Source: Candidatus Thermoplasmatota archaeon
GTDB lineage: Archaea > Thermoplasmatota > SW-10-69-26 > JACQPN01 > JAJPHT01
DNA length: 61,423 nt
Direction: 5' to 3'
Assembly: GCA_035540375.1 (NCBI GenBank)
Contig: DATLGO010000096.1
Span: 1 to 61,423, forward strand
Position numbers and translations under genes: made by a program. Within the stretch, counting starts at the first letter, position 1. Every line of letters begins with the position of its first letter. The notes beneath the pieces are model-generated. The model saw only the letters and a program-made list of their open reading frames with translations. It ran no database searches and was not told the origin of the DNA. Shown here piece after piece: positions 6,980-15,699 of the stretch.

Positions 6980-8488
6980 TCACGTGAGCAGCTTGACCAC
7001 GTTCGGTCCGATGATGGGCAGGAGGATGAGGCCCAGGATGAAGAACCCGACCGTCATCGTGATGCGCTTCGTGAACGCGAGCGCGCGGTCGAGGCGCGCC
7101 TGCGTCTCGGGGTCGGCGCCCGAAAGGGGCATCGCGCCGGGCGCGGGGCTCGGGTTCACGAGGATGCGCGCGCGGTCCACGCGGAAGAGCCGGTAGCTCC
7201 ATTCGCGGAGCGTCGTCCTGAGCATCTGCCCGCCGTCGAGGGGACCGGCGGGAAGGGCGTTGAACGTGCCGAGCATCAGGTTCAGCCAGAAGAGCCAGTA
7301 GAGCGCGTTCGCGACCATGAAGAACGCCCAGGCGGGCATGCCCGCGAGGGGGCCCTCCACGACGAAGAAGCTCGTGTAGGGCGCGTTCAGGACGTCGACG
7401 CCCGTGAGGAGGACGAAGAACGGGTAACTGATGTAGACGATGAACGCGCCGCGGCCCGGGTCGAAGCTCCCGAGGCCGTCCTGGAAAGGCGCCTCGAGGC
7501 GGCTGTGGACGCGTTCGGCGATCCCGAGGTCGAAGCTCGAAACGCCGATGAAGCCCTTCCCCTTGTATTCGGCCTTGTTCAGGGACGGGTCCTGCGATTG
7601 GATGTACTCGTACTTGTCCGCGAGGACGACGCTCGTGAACACGTGCTTGCCGTCGCGGATGAGCTCGACGGAGACCTGTTGACCGGCGCGCGTCCGGTTG
7701 AGCACCTGCGTGAAGCTCGGCTGGTCCGTGACGGCCGTGCCGTCGAGCTTCACGAGGACGTCGCCCGCGCGGATCCCCGCGGCCGCGGCGGGGGAGTCGG
7801 GGATGGTCGCGGCGACGCCGACGCCCTCGCCGTCGTTCACGACGGCCATGGACCCGACGAAGGCCATGCTGAAGAGGCTGCCCGCCACGAGCGCGAGAAC
7901 GAGGTTCGACATGGGCCCTGCCGCGAAGACGCGGTTCTTCGCGCGCGCGGACGCGGGCTCGAGGTCGCGTTCGTCGGGCTCGACGAACGCGCCGATGGGG
8001 ACGATGAAGAAGACGAGGCCGAGGCTCTTCACGCCGATGTTCTGGGCCCGCGCCAGGATGCCGTGGCACCCTTCGTGCACGACGAGCGCCACGAGGAGGC
8101 CGAAGATGCCGTACCAGATGGGAATGAGCGGATTGACGCCGGGAAGCCCGATGAGGAATTGAGGCGGAGGCGCCGTGTCCACGACGAGCTTCGGAACGGT
8201 GACGAACAGGTAGAGCTGGTAGAGGAGGAGCGCGAGGACGAGAAGGCCCGCGACCCAGGTGACGTAGATGGCGACGTCGCCGAAGAAGCGCCAGAGCCCG
8301 CGCGCCTTCGCGATGCGGTCGATGAGACGCTTGCCCGACTGGGTGCGCCACAGGATGAGCGGTCCGGCAAGATCGAAGCCGGATCCCGTGACGGACGAGG
8401 GGGGTTCGCTCGTCTTGCGCTTCGCGAGGCGGTACGCGAGGAAGAGGTACGCGGCAAGAAGGATGCCGAAGACGAGAACGCCGTTCAA
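6980..8488 (-). CDS. Site-2 protease family intramembrane metalloprotease with PDZ domain
   Basis: 502 residues. Several membrane helices surround the zinc motif VVHEGCHG (His138, Glu139, His142); a PDZ-like domain at roughly 205-300 (AATIPDSPAAAAGIRAGDVLV) follows; and NALPAGPLDGGQ near residue 420 supplies the third zinc ligand. S2P enzymes cut transmembrane helices of regulators or leftover signal peptides within the lipid bilayer. The start is TTG at 8488, 27 bases from a CTAAAAAG element (8512-8519), so the mRNA is probably leaderless. A second S2P family gene lies at 10680-11846. Confidence 0.92.
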   Translation of the reverse strand: MNGVLVFGILLAAYLFLAYRLAKRKTSEPPSSVTGSGFDLAGPLILWRTQSGKRLIDRIAKARGLWRFFGDVAIYVTWVAGLLVLALLLYQLYLFVTVPKLVVDTAPPPQFLIGLPGVNPLIPIWYGIFGLLVALVVHEGCHGILARAQNIGVKSLGLVFFIVPIGAFVEPDERDLEPASARAKNRVFAAGPMSNLVLALVAGSLFSMAFVGSMAVVNDGEGVGVAATIPDSPAAAAGIRAGDVLVKLDGTAVTDQPSFTQVLNRTRAGQQVSVELIRDGKHVFTSVVLADKYEYIQSQDPSLNKAEYKGKGFIGVSSFDLGIAERVHSRLEAPFQDGLGSFDPGRGAFIVYISYPFFVLLTGVDVLNAPYTSFFVVEGPLAGMPAWAFFMVANALYWLFWLNLMLGTFNALPAGPLDGGQMLRTTLREWSYRLFRVDRARILVNPSPAPGAMPLSGADPETQARLDRALAFTKRITMTVGFFILGLILLPIIGPNVVKLLT

Positions 8489-8581
8489 CGGGCCGTGTTA
8501 ACCCCCCGTCCCTAAAAAGCCTTGGCCGAAGGGGGGGCGCGACCCCCACATCTCAAGCCGCGCCGCCGCCATGCGCGGATC

Positions 8582-8920
8582 ATGCAGGACGACGACGTCG
8601 TCTCCGTCTACGTCACGGCCGCTTCCCCGGAGGAGGCGCGCGCCCTCGCCCGCGCCGTGCTCGCGCCGCGCCTCGCCGCGTGCGCGAACGTGGTGCCCGC
8701 CGTGGAGTCCCTCTACTGGTGGGACGGTCGGCTCGAGGAGGCGCGGGAGGCCGCGGTCGTGTTCAAGACGCGCCGCGACCGGGTGGACGCGCTCGCCGCG
8801 ACGGTGCGCGCCGCGTCCTCGTACGACGTCCCGTGCGTGGCCGTGTGGCCGGTCGTCGGCGGGAACGCCGCCTACCTCGATTGGGTCAGGTCCGAGGCGC
8901 GTCCGCGACCGGAACCGTGA
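8582..8920 (+). CDS. cutA: CutA divalent-cation tolerance family protein
   Basis: 112 residues with the CutA pattern: VYVTAASPEEARALARAVL at the start, LAACANVVPAVESLYWWDG in the middle and VKSS-like trimer region KTRRDRVDALAATVRA, then YDVPCVAVWPV. CutA1 forms very stable trimers of ferredoxin-like fold; its real role beyond copper tolerance in bacteria is unclear. The ATG at 8582 is 27 bases from CTCAAG (8552-8557), consistent with leaderless mRNA. Its end overlaps the MptE-like gene on the other strand by 35 bases. Confidence 0.92.
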   Translation: MQDDDVVSVYVTAASPEEARALARAVLAPRLAACANVVPAVESLYWWDGRLEEAREAAVVFKTRRDRVDALAATVRAASSYDVPCVAVWPVVGGNAAYLDWVRSEARPRPEP

Positions 8921-9545
8921 GGTCCGCGAGGAGTCGACGCGCCCAGGCGAGCTTCGCGGCCTTGGCGGGTCCTCGCGCGGCCTTGGCCGCGTCCGGGGCG
9001 GGGGCGTCCCAGTCGAAGCCCGCAAGCAGGATGCGGCGCGCGCCGAGGGCCTCCGCGAGGAAGCAGGCGCGGTCGCCGTCCGTGAAGCCGCCGAAGTTCA
9101 GGACGTTTCCGAGGGGCGCGCACTGGCACGTTCCGACCACGGGTCCCGGAAAGCGCGGCACCCAGGCTTCGAGGGCCGCGCGGTTGTCCGCGTGGGCGTG
9201 GACGACGAGCGGAACGCCCTTCGCGTTGAGGTCGCGCTGCGCGTCGACGTCGCCGTCGAGGTCCGTGACGACGGCGTCGATGCGGAACCCGCGGGCGAGG
9301 GCGCGCGCGACGGCCGAATCGGCGGCGACCACGGGGCCGCGCGGCGGCGCGGCGCGCTCGAGGCTCGCCCCCGCGCCGAGGACGGTGACGTCGGCGCCCT
9401 CGAGGAACGCGAGGCGGTCGAGGGGCGGCGGCGGGGAGGGGAGTAGCGACGCGAGAAGGTCGCGCGCGGCCTCGTCGTCGGCTTCCCGCCATCCGAAGTC
9501 GGCGAGGATCGCGCGATAGCGGGGGGCCCACCGGTTCCAGTCCAT
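8886..9545 (-). CDS. mptE: MptE-like (DUF115) 6-hydroxymethylpterin diphosphokinase family protein
   Basis: 219 residues. Features of the archaeal DUF115/MptE family: VTVLGAGASLERA near residue 47, then DSAVARALARGFRIDAVVTDLDGD and LVVHAHADN, the ATP- and pterin-binding motifs. The archaeal enzyme transfers pyrophosphate from ATP to 6-hydroxymethyl-7,8-dihydropterin in folate or methanopterin synthesis. The ATG at 9545 overlaps the stop of the DUF373 gene (TGATG), so the two are translationally coupled. Assignment to this exact substrate is inferred from family resemblance. Confidence 0.85.
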   Translation of the reverse strand: MDWNRWAPRYRAILADFGWREADDEAARDLLASLLPSPPPPLDRLAFLEGADVTVLGAGASLERAAPPRGPVVAADSAVARALARGFRIDAVVTDLDGDVDAQRDLNAKGVPLVVHAHADNRAALEAWVPRFPGPVVGTCQCAPLGNVLNFGGFTDGDRACFLAEALGARRILLAGFDWDAPAPDAAKAARGPAKAAKLAWARRLLADLTVPVADAPRT

Positions 9546-10639
9546 CAGCCGGGCCTCTCGGCGCGGACCGCGGAGGGGTGGCGCTCCTTCACGTACGCGT
9601 TCGTGACGGCCCCGATGAGCGCGAAGCCGAAGCCCGCGGCAAGGGCCGCGAGCTCGTCGAGGCCGACCGCGTTGTCGACGCCGAGAAGCGCGTTCTCGCT
9701 GACCGCGAGCGATGCGTGCAGGATGAGGCCCACCGCGACGACGCTGAAAGGGAGCGTGAGGTAGTTCCAGAGCACCACGCGTTCGCGGACGTAGACGTCC
9801 GCGACCTTGCCTCCGATCGCGATGAGGCTCGCCGCGACCGCGAAGGGCGCGAGCCCTTCGATGGCGCGGACCGCAAGCAGCGACCACACCACCTGGTCGC
9901 GCAGCTCGTAGATCATGCGCGCGGAGAGGATCGCGCCGAGGAGGAGGACGAGGATCGCGAGGATGCCCGCGAAGAGCGTGATGCGGCCTCCCGTGAGGCC
10001 GGCGTACGTGTCCGCGAGGAGGCGCCGCGCGACGGCGACCATGTGCGAGACCTTGACGAGGAAGTAGACGCCGACCGTCATCGCGATCGCGCCGAAACCC
10101 TTCTCCGCGTTGCCCGTCACGGCGAAGATGCCGTACATGAAGAGGCCGAGGGCGATCGGCATGACGAGCGTGCGCTGCAGCTTCTCGTCGTCGAGCGCCT
10201 TCTTGATGATGTAGTACGTGGATTCGAGATCCGCGGCCTGCTTCACGATCACGCGGCGGACGGCATCGACGCGGACGCGGCTCGTCACGACGGGGAGGAG
10301 ATACTCGTCCTCCGCGCCGTCCGTCACGAGGATCGCGCGGTCGGCCTTCGTCGCGGCGATCACGTGGTCGAGGTCGCGCGCGATGCGGCGGTCGGAGACG
10401 GGCCCGACGCGGCGGTCGCCGCACACCGTCGCGATCGCGACGTCTTCGCCCTCCGAGACGAGCTCGTCATGCAGCTTCACGGCCGCGAAGAGCGAGTTCG
10501 CGTCCGAGTCCTCGGGGTCGGCGAGCGCGAGCGCGGTCGCGGCGGCGAGATTCGCGGCGCGCCCCACGATGGGGCTTGCGACCCCGGCCTTCTCGCCGAA
10601 GTCGTTGTCGCGGTCGATCGAGAGGACGAGGAGGGTCAT
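9545..10639 (-). CDS. DUF373 family membrane protein
   Basis: 364 residues. The first 145 are soluble, starting TLLVLSIDRDNDFGEKAG with a Rossmann-like look and the DxDxDFG signature of archaeal DUF373 proteins; VIAATKADRAILVTDG follows. Residues from about 165 to the end hold six or seven membrane helices. The family is widespread in euryarchaea and has no proven function. The ATG at 10639 lies about 29 bases from CTTAAAAA (10666-10673). It is coupled with the MptE-like gene downstream. Confidence 0.88.
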   Translation of the reverse strand: MTLLVLSIDRDNDFGEKAGVASPIVGRAANLAAATALALADPEDSDANSLFAAVKLHDELVSEGEDVAIATVCGDRRVGPVSDRRIARDLDHVIAATKADRAILVTDGAEDEYLLPVVTSRVRVDAVRRVIVKQAADLESTYYIIKKALDDEKLQRTLVMPIALGLFMYGIFAVTGNAEKGFGAIAMTVGVYFLVKVSHMVAVARRLLADTYAGLTGGRITLFAGILAILVLLLGAILSARMIYELRDQVVWSLLAVRAIEGLAPFAVAASLIAIGGKVADVYVRERVVLWNYLTLPFSVVAVGLILHASLAVSENALLGVDNAVGLDELAALAAGFGFALIGAVTNAYVKERHPSAVRAERPG

Positions 10640-10679
10640 GCCCGGTTCCCTATCGCTCCGCCGTGCTTAAAAATCATCC

Positions 10680-11846
10680 TCAGCCGGTCGAGAACGGGAC
10701 GGGCGTGAAGCACAGGACGAACATCGCGACCCCGACGGCGCCGTAGAAGACGCGCGTCCGGTCGACACCGCTCACGGAGTCGAGCGTGGGCGGGTGGTTG
10801 ATGCCGAGGAAGGCGATGACAAGCGCGAACATGAGCCACCCGTCGTAGGGCGCGATCCCGAGGAAGGGGAGGCCGAAGAGGCCGAGCACGACGAGGAGGG
10901 CGACGGTCGCGTAGGAGAGGAAGCGCGCGCGGTCGCCGAGGAGCGCGGAGGCGACGTGGCCCCCGTCGAGCTGCCCCGCGGGGAAGAGGTTGATCGCCGT
11001 CACGAAGAGGCCCACCCAGCCCGCAAGGACCGTGGGGGTCGCAAGCTGCGTCTCGGGGAAGCCGAAGGGCGCCGCGAGGAGGTCGTAGATGAGCGGGGTG
11101 CCGAGGCGCGCGACGGACCCCGGCTCGGCGTCGATGTGGACGGGGTGCGCCTGCATGAGGAGCATGCCCACGACGAGGACCGGGATCGCGACGATGAAGC
11201 CCGCGATGGGGCCCGCGATGCCGATGTCGAGGAGCGCCTTGCGGTTCGGCATGGGCTCGCGCATGCTGATGAAGGCGCCGAGCGTACCGAGGGGGAGGCC
11301 CCCCGAGAGGATCGGGGGGAGGGGGATGAAGAACGGGAGCGACGCCTCCATGCCGTGCCGGCGCGAGAGGACGTAGTGCCCCATCTCGTGGACGGTGAGG
11401 ATGAGCATGAGCGGGAGCGCGAACGTGAGGAACCCGCCGACGAGATGCGGCGCGGAGACGGCGAGCGCCCAGCGCTCCCAATACCCGACCTCGAGGCCGG
11501 GATGCGTGTAGCCGAGGTGGATGATGGCGCCCGCGAGGGTCGTCGTGATCCACGTCAGGACGAAGAGGACGAGGTTCACGCGCGTCGAGCGGAAGCGGCG
11601 CTGCGGCTTGTGGACGACGTAGATGGAGTGCTCGCCGCCCTCGTAGCGCAGAAGCGGGACGAGACCGACGCGCTTGAGGTCGTCCTTGAGCGCCGAGAAC
11701 TGCGCCTCGAGCGTCGCGGGGTCGGGCGTCACGTAGAGGTGGACGACGTGCTCGTCGAAGCGCATGTCGTAGACGGGAAAGCGCACTTCGACGACGCGCC
11801 GGATGTCGGCGACGCTCCGGACCGAGGTGCCCGCGGGTTCGTCCAC
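10680..11846 (-). CDS. Site-2 protease family membrane metalloprotease (no PDZ domain)
   Basis: 388 residues. An N-terminal soluble region of about 100 residues (VVEVRFPVYDMRF ... LRYEGGEHSIYVVHKP) precedes the membrane core. The zinc motif is LTVHEMGHYV and the distal ligand motif is NLFPAGQLDGGH; NRKALLDIGIAGPIAGFIVA is also typical. This is the archaeal/plant EGY-like branch of S2P proteases. I choose the GTG at 11846 because the TATA CTTTTAAG (11869-11876) is centred 26 bases away; a longer reading would overlap the HD gene and lacks support. Substrates are unknown. Confidence 0.92.
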   Translation of the reverse strand: MDEPAGTSVRSVADIRRVVEVRFPVYDMRFDEHVVHLYVTPDPATLEAQFSALKDDLKRVGLVPLLRYEGGEHSIYVVHKPQRRFRSTRVNLVLFVLTWITTTLAGAIIHLGYTHPGLEVGYWERWALAVSAPHLVGGFLTFALPLMLILTVHEMGHYVLSRRHGMEASLPFFIPLPPILSGGLPLGTLGAFISMREPMPNRKALLDIGIAGPIAGFIVAIPVLVVGMLLMQAHPVHIDAEPGSVARLGTPLIYDLLAAPFGFPETQLATPTVLAGWVGLFVTAINLFPAGQLDGGHVASALLGDRARFLSYATVALLVVLGLFGLPFLGIAPYDGWLMFALVIAFLGINHPPTLDSVSGVDRTRVFYGAVGVAMFVLCFTPVPFSTG

Positions 11847-11854
11847 GGCGTCGC

Positions 11855-13054
11855 CTACAGGCTTCCCGCTTTTAAGCCTTGGCCTCGGGCGAGGACGTCG
11901 CGCGCGGCGCGCGCCACGCGCGGGCGGTCCGCCGCCCACGCGAAGACCCTTAGACGCCAGTGGTCCCGCTGCGCCTCGCCGAGGTGCGCGACGAGATGGC
12001 TCGCGTCCGCGAGCGACGTCACGTTCCCGTCGTCGTCCACGACGCGCACGTCGGGGGGCGCGGCGACGGGCGGCTCGGCGGCGTCCACGATGACCGCATG
12101 GGGAGGGACGCCCGCCCGCGACGCGATGGCGGCCTCGGCGCGCGCCGCGGCCGCCGGATGGTCGACGAGGGGCCCGAGCGCCTCGGGCGCGATCTCGTCC
12201 GCCGCGAACGCGGATGCGAGCTTCATGAGGTCGCGCCGGTCGAGCGCTTCCTGGAGCCCGCGCGCGGGCGTCGCCGAGCGACGGAGCGCGACGAGCACCT
12301 CGGCGTCGTCGAGCGTCGGGAGCGCGCGGGGTTCGATCTCGCCCGCTTCGACCGCAAGCATGAGCGCGCGCTCCTGCATGCCTTCCGCGATGCGGCAGGT
12401 CGGGTGGAAGTACACGGTCGTGTACATCATGAAGCGCGTCGTGAGGAGCATCTCGGCGGCCGCGAGGCCCGAGACGTGGAGCGCGAGGCCGTCGCGCGTG
12501 AGGCGGAACTCGTGCACGAGGCGGTGGAGGTCGACGCCGATGTTGACGCCCGTGTAGTGGCCGTCGCGCACGAGGTAGTCCATGCGGTCGACGTCGATCG
12601 CGCCCGCGATGAGCTCCCCGAGGCGACCCTTGCCGACGAGGAGGTCGGCGACGCGCACGGGATCCGCGCCGCGCGCCGCGAGCGCGTCGCGGAAAGGCTC
12701 GCCGAGGACGAGGGCGCGGGAGATGCCGACGTGCTCGTGCCCGAAGCTCTCGCGCAATATCCGGTCCGTGAGATGGGATAGCGGTCCGTGACCGACGTCG
12801 TGCAGGAGCGCGGCGAGCGCGAGGTCGAGCGCCTCGTCGGCGGGGACGCCGAGGGCGCGGCCCGCGAGGCGCGCGAGGTGATACGCGCCGAGGCTGTGCT
12901 CGAAGCGGCTGTGGTTCGCGCCGGGGTACACGAGGTTCGCCGTGCCGAGCTGGTGGACGCGGCGCAGGCGCTGGAAGCGCGGCGTGTTGATGACGGCGAG
13001 GGCCGCATCGTCGACCTCGATGTAGTTGTGGATCGGGTCACGGATCTTCTTCAA
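11855..13054 (-). CDS. HD-domain phosphohydrolase, dNTPase/SAMHD1-like
   Basis: 399 residues. The N-terminus KKIRDPIHNYIEVDDAAL and the metal-binding series NHSRFEHSLG, LLHDVGHGPLSH and DVDRMDYLVRDGHYTG identify the SAMHD1/dGTPase-like HD branch. These enzymes hydrolyse dNTPs to nucleosides and triphosphate or act on other nucleotides. About 130 residues at the C-terminus are Ala-rich and less conserved. The start is TTG at 13054, near a CTTAAG element at 13081-13086. The real substrate cannot be deduced. Confidence 0.88.
   Translation of the reverse strand: MKKIRDPIHNYIEVDDAALAVINTPRFQRLRRVHQLGTANLVYPGANHSRFEHSLGAYHLARLAGRALGVPADEALDLALAALLHDVGHGPLSHLTDRILRESFGHEHVGISRALVLGEPFRDALAARGADPVRVADLLVGKGRLGELIAGAIDVDRMDYLVRDGHYTGVNIGVDLHRLVHEFRLTRDGLALHVSGLAAAEMLLTTRFMMYTTVYFHPTCRIAEGMQERALMLAVEAGEIEPRALPTLDDAEVLVALRRSATPARGLQEALDRRDLMKLASAFAADEIAPEALGPLVDHPAAAARAEAAIASRAGVPPHAVIVDAAEPPVAAPPDVRVVDDDGNVTSLADASHLVAHLGEAQRDHWRLRVFAWAADRPRVARAARDVLARGQGLKAGSL
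11869..11876 (-). promoter_or_regulatory. TATA box of the second site-2 protease gene
   Basis: CTTTTAAG, centre 11872.5, is 26 bases from the GTG at 11846. It sits inside the last codons of the upstream HD-domain gene, so the protease gene has its own promoter despite being only 8 bases downstream. Confidence 0.65.
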
Positions 13055-13118
13055 CGCCCCCGCGGACGCCCGCGCCCTCCCTTAAGGGCTCTCCTTCCTT
13101 TGCGGCCTCGGGGAGAGC

Positions 13119-13124
13119 CTTTAG
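13119..13124 (+). promoter_or_regulatory. TATA-like element of the phosphodiesterase gene
   Basis: CTTTAG centred 26-27 bases before the GTG at 13148. The divergent HD gene has its own CTTAAG at 13081-13086, so the 93-base spacer carries two back-to-back promoters. Confidence 0.55.
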
Positions 13125-13147
13125 GGCGGCCGCGCCATGCGGGGGGC

Positions 13148-13855
13148 GTGAACGCCTGGCGGACCCGACCGCCGCTCATCCTCGCGCACCGCGGCGCGAG
13201 CCACGCCGCGCCCGAGAACTCCTTCGCCGCGTTCGACCTCGCCCTCGACGAGGGCGCCGACGGGTTCGAGCTCGACGTGCGCCTCACGCGGGACGGCGTG
13301 CCCGTCGTGATGCACGACCGCGACCTCCTCCGGACGACCGGGAAGGCGGGCCTCGTGGACCTCCTCACGGCCCGCGAGATCGAAGCGTACCGGATCGACG
13401 ACGCGCCCGTCCCGACGCTCGCCGCGGTCTTCGACCGCTACAAGGGGCGCGCGCTCTTCGACGTGGAGCTCAAGAGCTGGGACGCGGAGCAGCCGGGCCT
13501 CGTGCGCGCCGTCCACGAGGCCGCGCGTCGCGCGGGCGTCCTCGATGACGTGCTCGTCACGAGCTTCGACCCCTTCGCGTGCGCCGCCTGGCGCGAGACG
13601 GGGGGCCTCGCGGGCCTCCTCGTGGGGGCCGCGCCCGGGCCCGAGGAAGCCGCCCTCGCCGCGGCGAGCTTCGACGCCCTCCTCCCGCCCGCGGTAGACC
13701 TCACGGCCGAGACGGCGATGGCCGCGCTCAACGCGGGCGCGCTCCTCTACGTGTGGACCGTGAACGATCCGGCGGTCGCGCGCGACGCGCTCGCGCTCGG
13801 CGCGCACGGCGTCATCACGGACGAGCCGCGGCGCATCCGCGACGCCCTCAGGTGA
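13148..13855 (+). CDS. ugpQ: Glycerophosphodiester phosphodiesterase
   Basis: 235 residues. The GDPD motifs are intact: ILAHRGASHAAPENSFAAF (His and Glu of the active site), GFELDVRLTRDGVPVVMHD and the distal YVWTVND. The enzyme hydrolyses glycerophosphodiesters to glycerol phosphate and an alcohol; in archaea it may serve lipid head-group turnover. The GTG start at 13148 matches the leaderless spacing, and any longer reading runs into the promoter region of the HD gene. The 3' end overlaps the exonuclease gene on the other strand by 8 bases. Confidence 0.92.
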   Translation: MNAWRTRPPLILAHRGASHAAPENSFAAFDLALDEGADGFELDVRLTRDGVPVVMHDRDLLRTTGKAGLVDLLTAREIEAYRIDDAPVPTLAAVFDRYKGRALFDVELKSWDAEQPGLVRAVHEAARRAGVLDDVLVTSFDPFACAAWRETGGLAGLLVGAAPGPEEAALAAASFDALLPPAVDLTAETAMAALNAGALLYVWTVNDPAVARDALALGAHGVITDEPRRIRDALR

Positions 13856-14618
13856 AGGCCGCGAGCGACCGCCGCGAGAGGTGCGGCGCGACGGTGGCGT
13901 CGCGCAGGTGCCGCGCCGCGTACGCCGCAAGCGGCACCATGTTCTCGACGTCGGCGCGGTTGTAGGCGAGGAGCGTGTCGAGCGCGCCGCGCTCGCCGCG
14001 CTCGTGGCGCGCCCACAAGATGAGCGCGTCGTAGCCCGAGAGGCCGTCGAGGGCGTCGTCGCGCGCGAGGCCGAGCTGCCGCTCGATGGACTTGAGGCCG
14101 CCGCGCAGGCCGAGCTTGCGGAGCGCGTGCATGAGGTCGAGGTGCGGCACGGCGGGCATCGCGCAACCCGCGCGCGTAAGGACAGGGAGGTCGAAGCTCG
14201 CGCCGTTAAACGTGACGAGCATCGTCGCGCCCGCGAGCGCCGCGCCCACGGCGTCGGCCGTGAGGTCGCGGCCGCGCACGAGGAGCGTCGTCCGCCCGCG
14301 GCGGTGGACGCCCACGACGGTGACCCCGCCGTCCTGCGCCGTCTCGATGTCCACGTAGGCCGCGTCCGCGCCGAAGGCCTCGAACGCGCGCCAGTGCTCG
14401 GCGAGCGGGAGGACGCGCGCGAAGAACGCGGGGTCGCGCGGGAGCGCGGCGCGCGCAACGGCGAGCACGGCGTCGTGCTGCGCCTTCGCGACCGCGCCGA
14501 TGCCGCGCACGCGCCGCGCCGCGCGGTAGTCCTCCCACGTGAGGAGGCCGTCCGTCCAGAGCCGCCGCTCGCGCGCGGCCCCGATGCCGGCGAGGAAGGA
14601 GAAGGAGTGCTCGAGCAC
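13848..14618 (-). CDS. RNase H-fold 3'-5' exonuclease-like protein (YprB family)
   Basis: About 256 residues. A helix-hairpin-helix-like start (FLAGIGAARERRLW) is followed by the three DEDD exonuclease motifs: YVDIETA, LVTFNGASFDLPVL and LLAYNRADVENMVPLA. Archaeal members are probable single-strand or structure-specific exonucleases. The GTG at 14618 gives the family's usual N-terminus (LEHSF) and lies 28 bases from TTCAAG on the minus strand (14644-14649); TTG 14639 and ATG 14699 are alternatives. It is divergent from nurA, which begins about 105 bases away, so it forms a neighbourhood with the DNA-end-processing genes. Confidence 0.85.
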   Translation of the reverse strand: MLEHSFSFLAGIGAARERRLWTDGLLTWEDYRAARRVRGIGAVAKAQHDAVLAVARAALPRDPAFFARVLPLAEHWRAFEAFGADAAYVDIETAQDGGVTVVGVHRRGRTTLLVRGRDLTADAVGAALAGATMLVTFNGASFDLPVLTRAGCAMPAVPHLDLMHALRKLGLRGGLKSIERQLGLARDDALDGLSGYDALILWARHERGERGALDTLLAYNRADVENMVPLAAYAARHLRDATVAPHLSRRSLAAFT

Positions 14619-14723
14619 CGCGCGCGCATGCGCGTCCAACCGTCTTGAACCCCCGCGCGGCCGCGGCGAAAGTACCGGCCGGCCGGGCGCGACATCCATG
14701 ACCCCCCGCGACCATCGCGGCGC

Positions 14724-15659
14724 GTGAGCCTCGACGTCACGGCCGAACGCCTCGCGCGCCTCCTTCTCGAGCGGCCCGTCCGCGACGTTCCCGTCGCGAC
14801 GTTCGTCCCGGGCGACGTCCCGCGCCGCGTCGCGGCCGTCGACGGGAGCCACGCGCTCCTCCTCGAATCGGGACGCCTCGCGGTGGGCGCGTGGCGGGCC
14901 GCCGTCGTCCGCATCGAGCGGGGCGTCCCCGAGCGGCCGCCCGCGATCGTCCCCGAGGTCGCGCTCCTCGACGGCGTCACCGCGCCCGCGCTCGTGGAGA
15001 CGCGGCTCGCGGCCCTCGGCGCGCCCGCGCCCAAGGTCGAGGTCGAAGGGGCCCGAGCGCTCGAGGCGCTGCGCGCGCTCGCCGAGTTCGAGGCCGCCCG
15101 GGGCGCTCTTGCGGGGCTCGAGGCGGGCGATCTGCTCCTCCTCGACGGGCCGCTTGCGCCGCGCGAGCCCGCGCCCCCCGCCGCGCTCCTCGGGGCGCTC
15201 CTTTCGGACGCCCGCGCGCGCGGCGTGGACGTCGCGGGCGTCGCGAAGTCCACAACGGCGACGCTCTCCGGCGTTCCCGCGCTTGCCGCCGCCGAGCGCG
15301 TGGGCCGCGGCGTCCCGGCGCCGTGGGCGATCGAGCTCCCGCCGCGGGCGCCCGGCGTCCTCTCGCGCGCCGTGCGCCTCAACGTGGCGGGCCGCCGCGT
15401 CTTCCGCGTCGACGTCGCCGCCGCGGAGGGTCGCTTGGAAGCCGTCCTCGGGACGCTCGCCGCGCTCTCGGTGAATCCCGGCTATCCGGGGTACCCGTAC
15501 CCGCTCGCGCTCGCGCACAACGCGGCCGTCCTCACCGAGGAGGAGCAGAAGGACCTCGTCGAGCGCCTGCGCGCCCGCGCCGCGCGGCGCGGCCTTTCCG
15601 AGGCGGCCTGGGAAGCCGCGTTCCACGACTACCACGAGGAGCTCGAGCGCGGCCAGTAG
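14724..15659 (+). CDS. nurA: NurA 5'-3' nuclease, HerA partner
   Basis: 311 residues. The RNase H-like NurA motifs are visible: VAAVDGSHALL near residue 38 (first metal Asp), DLLLLDGPL near 139 and the C-terminal GYPYPLALAHNAAVL with the conserved His. NurA dimers dock on the HerA hexamer and degrade DNA ends during recombination. The start is GTG. herA follows after one unrelated lipoprotein gene, and mre11-rad50 come next, the order expected for the archaeal resection machinery but with an insertion between nurA and herA. Confidence 0.92.
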   Translation: MSLDVTAERLARLLLERPVRDVPVATFVPGDVPRRVAAVDGSHALLLESGRLAVGAWRAAVVRIERGVPERPPAIVPEVALLDGVTAPALVETRLAALGAPAPKVEVEGARALEALRALAEFEAARGALAGLEAGDLLLLDGPLAPREPAPPAALLGALLSDARARGVDVAGVAKSTTATLSGVPALAAAERVGRGVPAPWAIELPPRAPGVLSRAVRLNVAGRRVFRVDVAAAEGRLEAVLGTLAALSVNPGYPGYPYPLALAHNAAVLTEEEQKDLVERLRARAARRGLSEAAWEAAFHDYHEELERGQ

Positions 15660-15699
15660 CCCGCGAAGGGTTTATCGCCCGACGGGACCACCCCCGTCC